A stretch of DNA of 5,171 nucleotides from Bacteroidales bacterium (lineage in GTDB: Bacteria > Bacteroidota > Bacteroidia > Bacteroidales > SM23-62): contig JADHVS010000295.1 in assembly GCA_016783865.1 (NCBI GenBank), forward strand, positions 1-5,171, in the 5' to 3' direction. Below are positions 1 to 4,214 of the stretch, piece after piece; within the stretch, counting starts at the first letter, position 1, and each line of letters starts with the position of its first letter. The notes below the pieces were generated by a model. That model was not told the origin of the DNA. It worked only from the letters and a program-made list of their open reading frames with translations, and did not search any database. A program made the translations under genes and the position numbers.

Positions 1-135
1 CTTAAACTTATTCCAAAGTACAGTAAAAGCGCCGACCGGCGTGTTGCCGGAGGGAAAAAGGTCTATTTTTCCGATACCGGAATGTTAAATATGGTGGCAA
101 AAGTTACTCCGGGCCAACTGCTGGAAACGGCTGTG
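1..135. repeat. Terminal direct repeat, left copy (contig overlap)
   Basis: All 135 bases are identical to 5037-5171. The repeat starts at the first base and ends at the last base of the window, as expected for the overlap of a circular assembly. It lies inside the DUF4143 ATPase gene and both copies are in the same reading frame. Confidence 0.97.
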
Positions 136-366
136 GCCAACCAACTGCAACCCTATGGCGCTCTGTCGTTTTATAACAAACGAAATACAGCCGAAATCGA
201 CTTTGTGTTGAATGACTCTGTATCCGTTGAAGTAAAGCAAAAGGCCATTGAAGCAGACGTAGTCGGATTGGCAAAAATTTCGGGGCAACTGAACCTTTCA
301 AAATATTACGTGGCAAGCAAAACACCGGTAGAACTTGAAAATATCATCTACCCGTGCTTTTTATAA
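1..366 (+). CDS. DUF4143 AAA ATPase, C-terminal part (continues from 4215-5171 across the junction)
   Basis: This is the C-terminal 121 residues of an AAA_14/DUF4143-type ATPase, open from base 1 and ending at TAA 364-366. Numbered on the joined 395-residue protein, it starts at Leu275. It carries the conserved block KVYFSDTG (294-301) that opens the DUF4143 domain. A PD-(D/E)xK nuclease-like signature follows: Glu316 in an ETAVANQL helix, Asp341 in EIDFV, and Glu351-Val-Lys353 in the next strand. An ATG at 82 lies inside the conserved KVYFSDTGMLN block and is not a real start. Bases 1-135 are identical to 5037-5171 in the same frame, so this piece and the one at 4215 are one gene. The stop is followed directly by a heptad repeat. 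The cellular role of the family is not established; the nuclease-like fold is known for the family, and activity here is inferred. Confidence 0.88.
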   Translation, partial: LKLIPKYSKSADRRVAGGKKVYFSDTGMLNMVAKVTPGQLLETAVANQLQPYGALSFYNKRNTAEIDFVLNDSVSVEVKQKAIEADVVGLAKISGQLNLSKYYVASKTPVELENIIYPCFL

Positions 367-412
367 GACGACCGATGACGGACGACGGACGACGGTCGTA
401 ACGGTCGTAACG
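367..412. repeat. GACGACG heptad array followed by a 9-bp repeat
   Basis: Directly after the ATPase stop codon there are four heptads in register (367-394): GACGACC, GATGACG, GACGACG, GACGACG. Then GTCGTAACG is present twice in tandem (395-403, 404-412). The second part is of the opposite-strand type (GTCRT against GAYGAC). The heptads match those at 4006-4082 upstream of the same ATPase gene; for example, 13 bases at 381-393 equal 4055-4067. The rest of the 84-base spacer, to 450, shows no clear promoter. Confidence 0.85.
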
Positions 413-450
413 TCCGTTTCATCCATCACGACCACCACATCTAAGACAAC

Positions 451-957
451 TTGAAAGAGACGCTTAAACATATTAACAACCTCGTTGAATCAGGAATTAT
501 TGAGAAGTATGCCATTGCCGGTGGGATTGCTCATTTTTATTACATTGAACCCTCTGTTACCTTCGATTTGGATCTGATAGTGACTTTCACCAGAGAAAAT
601 AATCCTCTTGCTCCACTGGGAGAAATTTATGAGTGGAGCAAAAGAAATAATTTTGAAACTGAAGGGGAGCATATTCTGATTTCCGGAGTTCCCGTTCAAT
701 TTCTGCTTCCTTATAACGACCTGGTGGAAGAAGCTCTTGAAAAACGCCGGGAGATATCACTGTTTGGAGAAAAGACCTATATTCTGAGTCCGGAATATCT
801 TATGGCGATCATGCTTCAGACAGGAAGGGCATCAGACAGAGAAAGACTTTTAAGATTTTTTTCAGAAGTTGATTTTGATAATGGGATTATCGAGGATGTT
901 TTGACAAGGTTCAAATTAAAGGACACACTGACAGACTTCAGGAAAGCTTATGAATAA
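451..957 (+). CDS. Predicted nucleotidyltransferase (AbiEii/AbiGii-toxin-like fold)
   Basis: A 168-residue protein resembling small nucleotidyltransferase-fold proteins often annotated near the AbiEii/AbiGii toxin family. The signature is AIAGGIAHFYY (21-31; Gly24-Gly25) followed by FDLDLIV (38-44), giving the paired aspartates Asp39 and Asp41 of the GG...DhD motif. In the later strand GVPVQFLLP (79-87), where a third metal-binding carboxylate might be expected, the residue is Gln83, so catalysis may be weak, different or absent. The segment SPEYLMAIMLQTGRASDRERLL, in which the Asp-Arg pair follows the MLQT helix, is typical of these proteins. The start is TTG at 451: an in-frame TAA at 442-444 rules out anything further upstream, and no ATG occurs near the N-terminus. 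No Shine-Dalgarno sequence is visible. It overlaps the small gene at 950 by 8 bases and the two are probably co-translated. A toxin-antitoxin role is possible but inferred. Sampled coding sequence is about 38% GC, more AT-rich than the ATPase at 1852. Confidence 0.82.
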   Translation: MKETLKHINNLVESGIIEKYAIAGGIAHFYYIEPSVTFDLDLIVTFTRENNPLAPLGEIYEWSKRNNFETEGEHILISGVPVQFLLPYNDLVEEALEKRREISLFGEKTYILSPEYLMAIMLQTGRASDRERLLRFFSEVDFDNGIIEDVLTRFKLKDTLTDFRKAYE

Positions 958-1144
958 TCCTGATTATATATCACAGCTGGCAAAATCAAAGAACTCATTT
1001 CATTTGAGGAGAGCCAATGTCTCTTTTGAGGAGAAGCTAAAAGTGATCATTGAATTGCAAAAGCTGGATATCGAGATGAGCAGAACCAACCGGTCAAGAA
1101 AGACAAGAAATAAGGTCATGAAAGTGTGGGAAATCATTGTTTGA
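950..1144 (+). CDS. Small basic protein, likely partner of the nucleotidyltransferase
   Basis: A 64-residue protein that I do not recognise by name. It starts at ATG 950, inside the end of the preceding gene (shared bases ATGAATAA, 950-957), and ends at TGA 1142-1144. It has no membrane segment and is probably helical: SFEEKLKVIIELQKLDIEM (25-43) reads as an amphipathic helix. The C-terminal third is strongly basic (RTNRSRKTRNKVMK, 45-58). The FEEK-KVIxELQKL pattern resembles small proteins commonly encoded next to such nucleotidyltransferases. The overlap suggests translational coupling and fixed stoichiometry, consistent with an antitoxin or accessory subunit; this is inference. A truncated or unrelated short gene cannot be excluded. 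Confidence 0.65.
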   Translation: MNNPDYISQLAKSKNSFHLRRANVSFEEKLKVIIELQKLDIEMSRTNRSRKTRNKVMKVWEIIV

Positions 1145-1188
1145 TCGTGACGTTCGAAACAACCAAAACGAAACAGTCGTGACGATTT

Positions 1189-1644
1189 TCTAGTTATTTG
1201 CGCGGACTGGAAACGGAGTTTGGGGAGAGCACCAACGCCATCCGGCTTGAGCTGAACCGCTTTGAGTAGGCCAGCCTGCTGGTTTCTGCCATGGATAAGA
1301 ACAAGAAAATGTACCAGGCCAACAAAAAGCATCCATTGTACAGCGAGATCCGTTCCATCGTGCGGAAATCGATGGGGCTGGACCAGTTGGTCGAAAAAGT
1401 GGTGCATAAGCTGGGGAACGTTACCCGTGCTTACATCACCGGACAAATAGCCAAAGGGCTGGATGATCAGGAAATTGACTTTGTACTGATCGGCGACGAA
1501 ATTGACAGCGACTACCTGGTTACCCTGCTGGGAAAGGTCGAGACCCTGATCAGGCGGAAGGTGAAATGTTTCATTCTCCGGGATGATGAAGAGAAAGGGT
1601 ACCTTACAGGATTCCCAGAGGCTTTGCTGCTGTGGGTAAAGTAA
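1189..1644 (+). pseudogene. Winged-helix / nucleotidyltransferase regulator-like gene, N-terminally truncated with an in-frame TAG
   Basis: Reading the frame from about 1195 gives YLRGLETEFGESTNAIRLEL, the recognition-helix region of an ArsR-like winged helix, then NRFE, a TAG at 1267-1269, and ASLLVSAMDKNKKMYQAN. The frame then continues open to TAA 1642-1644. Related proteins usually have Glu where the TAG sits (NRFEEA) and about 25-30 more residues before YLR (a SSKTRIKLLL-type first helix); that segment is absent here. The C-terminal part has a nucleotidyltransferase-like fold: AYITGQIAKGLDDQEIDFVLIG, then an EALLLW-type end. The motif is degenerate, so it was probably never a strong enzyme. 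An ATG at 1291 could still give a 117-residue fragment containing that domain. Homology begins about 50 bases after the stop of the small gene, so the cassette at 451-1144 or a deletion may have removed the front of this gene. Confidence 0.78.
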
Positions 1645-1704
1645 AAGTTTCAGAGTTTACTCGCAGTATTGTTTATTTTCAATGGTGCTCGTGAATGCTT
1701 CGCA

Positions 1705-1770
1705 TTTCAGGGTTTCAGAGTTTCAAAGTAAAAAATATTGAAAAGTTGAAACATTGAAACACTGAAACAG
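1705..1770. repeat. Octamer repeats in direct then inverted orientation
   Basis: Between 1704 and 1728 there are three GTTTCAGA-like octamers in register (starting at 1704, 1712 and 1720; the first copy begins with A). From 1747 to 1770 there are three octamers TGAAACAN, the reverse complement of the GTTTCA core. A 7-bp arm at 1720-1726 pairs with 1746-1752 or 1754-1760, so a modest hairpin is possible. The spacer between the broken gene and the ATPase (1645-1851) contains this array, the heptads at 1782-1851, and no promoter that I can support. Confidence 0.7.
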
Positions 1771-1781
1771 AATCTTAAACA

Positions 1782-1851
1782 CGAAACGCGAAACGCGGAA
1801 CCCTGAACATACACTCCCTGTACCCTACACCCTGTGTCCTACACTGAAACT
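1782..1851. repeat. Ten heptads in register, ending at the ATG of the ATPase
   Basis: The 70 bases divide into ten 7-bp units without a break. They change gradually from CGAAACG (1782, 1789) through CGGAACC and CTGAACA to CCTRYRY-type units (CCTGTAC 1817, CCTACAC 1824, CCTGTGT 1831, CCTACAC 1838), then TGAAACT (1845-1851). The next base is the A of ATG 1852. The array argues against the in-frame GTG at 1834 as a start, because it falls inside a repeat unit. Confidence 0.75.
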
Positions 1852-2961
1852 ATGATCACTGCCGGGAAACCGGTAACGGGCGACCAGCTGATCGGCCGGA
1901 AAAAAGAGATTGAGACCATCAACCGGTACCTCGATATGGGGCAGAGTGTGGTGTTGATCGCTCCACGCCGATATGGGAAAACGTCGCTGCTGCTGGAGAT
2001 GCTGCAACAGCGGAAAAGGAAGGGTGACTTTACCGTTTCGGTCGACTTCTTCGCCACCCCCGACATGCTCTCCCTGGCGGCGGAGATCACCACCCGGGTG
2101 CTGTCCAACAAGAAGTGGTCGTGGACCGTTTATCAATTGCGTACACGGTTGCTGGAACTGATGAAGAACATCCAGTTCCGGCAGGCCATTGATCAATATG
2201 AGTTCATCCTCGGCTTTGGGAATCCACAGTCGGACGAGTGGGAGCTGCTCACCGAGAGTCTCCGGCTGATCGAACGGTTTGCCCTTTCCAACCAACGAAA
2301 GATGATCTGTGGCTTCGATGAGTTCGGGGATGTGGAAAAGCTCGATGGCGACCGCATCGTCAAACTCTTCCGATCCGTCATCCAGTTGCAGAAAGAGAGC
2401 GCCTATCTCTTTGCCGGGAGCCATGAGTCAGTCATGAACCGGATCTTCAGCTCCAAATCCTCCCCTTTCCTTCGTTTTGCCCGGATCATACACCTGGGAC
2501 CGGTAGACCCACCCCTCTTTCTCCCCTCCCTGGAACGGGTATTTGCTCATTATCAGGTAAAAAACGGAGAGGAACTGCTTCGACAGATCCTCTCCTTCAC
2601 CGGCGGGCACCCCTATTATACTCAACTCTTTACACAACAGGCAGCGCTCCTGCAGGGAATGGACAAATCCAAACCGGTTTCATTTGACCGGCTGCTGGAA
2701 GAGTCGCTGATCCTGGAGAACGACTTCCTGGAAAAGCTGTGGGAATCAGTATCGGGGAATCGCCAGCAGAAAGCGGTGATCCTGGCTATTGCCGAAGGGA
2801 AAACGACGTTGTATGCCAGCCTCGACCGCAACCGGTACAACGTCTCCCGTACCTTAAAACAGCTGACCGGCTCCGGACTCGTTTCGGCTTCCGCTCCCAC
2901 TCCAATCCTAACCGATCCGCTATTCAAGTATTGGCTGAGGAAGAGGGTATTGAAGATGTAA
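1852..2961 (+). CDS. Archaeal-type AAA+ ATPase (ATPase_2 family) with C-terminal winged helix
   Basis: A 369-residue cytosolic P-loop ATPase of the ATPase_2 (PF01637-like, COG1672-like) family. The N-terminus KPVTGDQLIGRKKEIETI (6-23) is the usual entry motif. Walker A is APRRYGKTS (37-45). Walker B is MICGFDEFGD (151-160, Asp156-Glu157). A sensor-1-like strand LFAGSHESVM follows (186-195), then the conserved SSKSSPFLRFARII. The last 80 or so residues (LSRT-type helix-turn-helix near NVSRTLKQLTGSGLV, then TDPLFKYWLRKR) form the family's C-terminal winged helix. The full length is present and no defect is seen. I chose ATG 1852; a frame-extending GTG at 1834 lies in repeats. Codon use is richer in GC than its neighbours (one sampled 60-base stretch at 2041-2100 is 68% GC, another at 2701-2760 is 52%), suggesting a separate origin. 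Specific function is unknown; members often sit near predicted nucleases or in mobile regions. Confidence 0.92.
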   Translation: MITAGKPVTGDQLIGRKKEIETINRYLDMGQSVVLIAPRRYGKTSLLLEMLQQRKRKGDFTVSVDFFATPDMLSLAAEITTRVLSNKKWSWTVYQLRTRLLELMKNIQFRQAIDQYEFILGFGNPQSDEWELLTESLRLIERFALSNQRKMICGFDEFGDVEKLDGDRIVKLFRSVIQLQKESAYLFAGSHESVMNRIFSSKSSPFLRFARIIHLGPVDPPLFLPSLERVFAHYQVKNGEELLRQILSFTGGHPYYTQLFTQQAALLQGMDKSKPVSFDRLLEESLILENDFLEKLWESVSGNRQQKAVILAIAEGKTTLYASLDRNRYNVSRTLKQLTGSGLVSASAPTPILTDPLFKYWLRKRVLKM

Positions 2962-2974
2962 AACGTTGAACTAG

Positions 2975-2990
2975 TTTCAGGGTTTCAGAG
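2975..2990. repeat. 16-bp repeat matching 1705-1720
   Basis: TTTCAGGGTTTCAGAG at 2975-2990 is identical to 1705-1720. The two copies bracket the ATPase gene, one about 130 bases before the start and the other 13 bases after the stop. They could mark the ends of an inserted module or be independent growth of the same simple repeat. Confidence 0.7.
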
Positions 2991-3011
2991 AAATAATCCT
3001 ATAAATGTAAA

Positions 3012-3123
3012 GTTCAGCGTTCAGCGTTCAGCGTTTAGCGTTCAGCGTTATCCTCGAACGCGAAACGCGCAACGCGCAACCCGAACCGGAGCGAAGCGGA
3101 GCTCGGCGGAGCCAAACCCGAAA
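3012..3123. repeat. Sixteen-unit heptad array (GTTCAGC drifting to CGAAACG and CCCGAAA)
   Basis: Starting at 3012 there are five tandem copies of GTTCAGC (the fourth is GTTTAGC), then units that keep the same 7-bp register while the sequence drifts: TCGAACG, CGAAACG, CGCAACG, CGCAACC, CGAACCG, then purine-rich units, ending with CCCGAAA at 3117. CGAAACG also occurs at 1782 and 1789, and CCCGAAA at 3974 and 3981. The repeat fills most of the 273-base spacer between the two ATPase genes. Seven is not a multiple of three, so this is not coding sequence. Confidence 0.78.
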
Positions 3124-3136
3124 CCAATCTTCGTTT

Positions 3137-3182
3137 TGCCAAATCCGGAAGTAAAAAGATGCCAAATACAGAAGTGAAAACA
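3137..3182. repeat. 23-bp tandem repeat upstream of the broken DUF4143 gene
   Basis: Two adjacent 23-base units (3137-3159 and 3160-3182) match at 19 of 23 positions, and the first four bases (TGCC) begin a third copy at 3183. Each unit reads TGCCAAAT, then four variable positions around GAAGT and AAAA. The repeat sits 52-98 bases before the ATG at 3235 and could be a set of binding sites for a regulator of that gene. The 20-25 bp spacing would put sites on nearly the same helix face. No convincing -7 element is seen between it and the start. Confidence 0.65.
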
Positions 3183-3234
3183 TGCCGGTTCGGGGAAAGA
3201 TAATCTGTTTTCAACAAATTAATCGCTTTTCAGA

Positions 3235-3973
3235 ATGAACGGGAAAGCTTATATGACAAGATTATGCGATGCAGAATTGCAGTTAGCGTTGCAATCGTCG
3301 GGCGCTGTGCTTATTGAGGGCGCTAAATGGTGTGGTAAAACCAGTACGGCAAGCAATGCTTCACGCAGCGAGTTGTTTATGCAAGACCCCGACCATGCAG
3401 GCTCATATAAGGCTATGGCTGATACAAAACCATCCTTACTGCTTAAAGGAGAAACACCCCGATTGATTGATGAGTGGCAGATGGCTCCGGATTTTTGTTA
3501 TTGAAGATTTGCCTGCATGGTCGCCTTCGTTACGTTCAAAAACGGCCATCCGTACTTCAGCAAAAAGACATTTTGTCGACCCATCCATTGCTACCGCAGC
3601 GTTGCGAACAAACCCTGAAGGTATTTTGAAGGATTTCCAATATTTTGGGTTCCTGTTTGAAGCCCTGTGTACCCGTGACATTCGGGCGTATGCACAAAAA
3701 AACGATGGGGATGTGTTTCATTATCGCGATAAAAGCGGATTGGAATCGGATTTGATTGTGCGCCTCAGGGATGGTCGATGGGCGGCGATAGAAGTAAAAT
3801 TGGGAAATAAACAAATTGATGAAGCTGCTGAAAATCTTTTAGCTCTGAAATCCCGGATCGACGCAGCAAAAATGGGCGAAGCATCGTTTCTGATGGTCAT
3901 AACCGGCGGACAGTATGCTTACAGGCGCAATGATGGCATTTTGGTAGTACCCATAGGCGCTTTGAGAGATTAA
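3235..3973 (+). pseudogene. DUF4143 AAA ATPase, second subfamily, internal out-of-frame deletion
   Basis: The first reading frame (ATG 3235 to TGA 3502-3504) gives 85 family-like residues with Walker A GAKWCGKT (29-36) and a Walker B-like end TPRLIDEWQMAP (74-85), then four foreign residues and a stop. Family homology resumes in the +2 frame at about 3488 with RIFVIEDLPAW and continues to TAA 3971-3973. That part has SKTAIRTS, YFVDPSIATAAL-like sequence, and the nuclease-like residues Glu, Asp (GLESD) and IEVK. The middle of the protein is missing: the AAA lid, sensor region and winged helix, roughly 150-180 residues judged against the family's usual length of about 400 or more. The junction is near 3484-3491. 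A 168-residue ORF in the second frame begins at a TTG (3467) upstream of the junction and is probably not a true gene. The subfamily (GAVLIEGxKWCGKT) differs from that of the intact ATPase. Confidence 0.87.
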
Positions 3974-3987
3974 CCCGAAACCCGAAA
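3974..3987. repeat. CCCGAAA heptad pair after the stop codon
   Basis: Two tandem copies of CCCGAAA follow TAA directly, and a third begins with CC. The 14 bases AAACCCGAAACCAA at 3978-3991 also occur at 3114-3127, before the same broken gene, so the two sides of this gene share a simple-sequence unit. Confidence 0.65.
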
Positions 3988-3996
3988 CCAAATGCT

Positions 3997-4008
3997 GTCA
4001 AGCTTGAC
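3997..4008. repeat. 12-bp perfect palindrome
   Basis: GTCAAGCTTGAC reads the same on both strands. It lies 24 bases after the stop of the broken ATPase and overlaps the first three bases of the heptad array at 4006. It could be a protein-binding site or a cruciform nucleus, or chance; nothing nearby decides this. Confidence 0.5.
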
Positions 4009-4159
4009 GACCGACGACGGATGACGGGCGACGGAAGACGGAAGACGGACGAAAGACGACGGACGACCGACGACGGGAGACGGTCATCGGTCACCTGTCA
4101 TCAGTCATTCTTCTGCGGTCATCAGTCATCCGTCATCCGTCGTTCTCCCTCGGTCATTA
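4006..4159. repeat. 22-heptad inverted array: 11 GAYGACN units then 11 GTCATCN units
   Basis: The 154 bases divide without a break into 22 units of 7 bp. Units 1-11 (4006-4082) are of GACGACG type; units 12-22 (4083-4159) are of GTCATCN type, the opposite-strand form. Only the units at 4111 and 4146 do not begin with G. The halves are complementary: the 14 bases at 4014-4027 pair perfectly with 4130-4143, and many shorter pairings fill the space between. GTCATCAGTCAT is repeated directly at 4097 and 4118. As RNA this could form a long stem and act as an insulator or weak terminator ahead of the ATPase promoter. There is no U-tract, so an intrinsic terminator is not claimed. Confidence 0.82.
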
Positions 4160-4167
4160 AGTGAACG

Positions 4168-4199
4168 TTTGCATTTTTTTACAAAAATGCGTATTTTTG
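4168..4199 (+). promoter_or_regulatory. Bacteroidota-type promoter of the DUF4143 ATPase
   Basis: The -33 element TTTG is at 4168-4171 and the -7 element TATTTTTG (consensus TAnnTTTG) at 4192-4199, separated by 20 bases, which fits the known Bacteroidota sigma-ABfr promoter. Transcription would begin near 4203-4206, leaving a leader of about 10 bases before ATG 4215. Such a short leader fits the absence of a Shine-Dalgarno sequence. Confidence 0.78.
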
Positions 4200-4206
4200 T
4201 AAAAAA
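4175..4206. promoter_or_regulatory. 32-bp palindrome over the -7 element (candidate operator)
   Basis: The arms TTTTTTACAAAAAT (4175-4188) and ATTTTTGTAAAAAA (4193-4206) are perfectly complementary over 14 bp around a GCGT centre, whose middle CG is also symmetric. The right arm contains most of the -7 element and ends 9 bases before the ATG. A dimeric DNA-binding protein here would block RNA polymerase. A plausible but unproven candidate is the ATPase itself, which has a winged-helix-like segment. Confidence 0.7.
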
Positions 4207-4214
4207 TAAATTAC

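Noticed and set aside
1000..1446. 148-residue ORF on the minus strand
   Set aside because: It is antisense to the small basic gene and the winged-helix/nucleotidyltransferase remnant, both of which show family-like sequence on the plus strand.
1640..1661. Short hairpin after the broken winged-helix gene
   Set aside because: A 6-bp AT-rich stem with a 10-base loop and no T-run is too weak to call.
1834..1851. GTG at 1834 as the start of the ATPase
   Set aside because: It lies within a CCTRYRY heptad array, and family similarity begins after ATG 1852. The 18 extra bases are better read as repeat.
1825..2424. 199-residue ORF on the minus strand
   Set aside because: It is fully antisense to the archaeal-type ATPase, which has all its motifs; the long reverse frame is a result of high GC.
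3035..3217. 60-residue ORF on the minus strand
   Set aside because: It covers heptad and 23-bp repeats, has no recognisable domain, and its composition follows the repeats.
3897..4094. 65-residue ORF on the minus strand with Ser/Arg-rich repeats
   Set aside because: Its repetitive protein is the translation of the heptad array at 4006-4082 plus the end of the broken ATPase in the wrong strand.
4006..4159. CRISPR array
   Set aside because: The units are 7 bp with no unique spacers, and no cas gene is present.
4006..4159. Intrinsic terminator
   Set aside because: The best stem (14 bp) has a loop of about 100 bases and no U-tract follows it.
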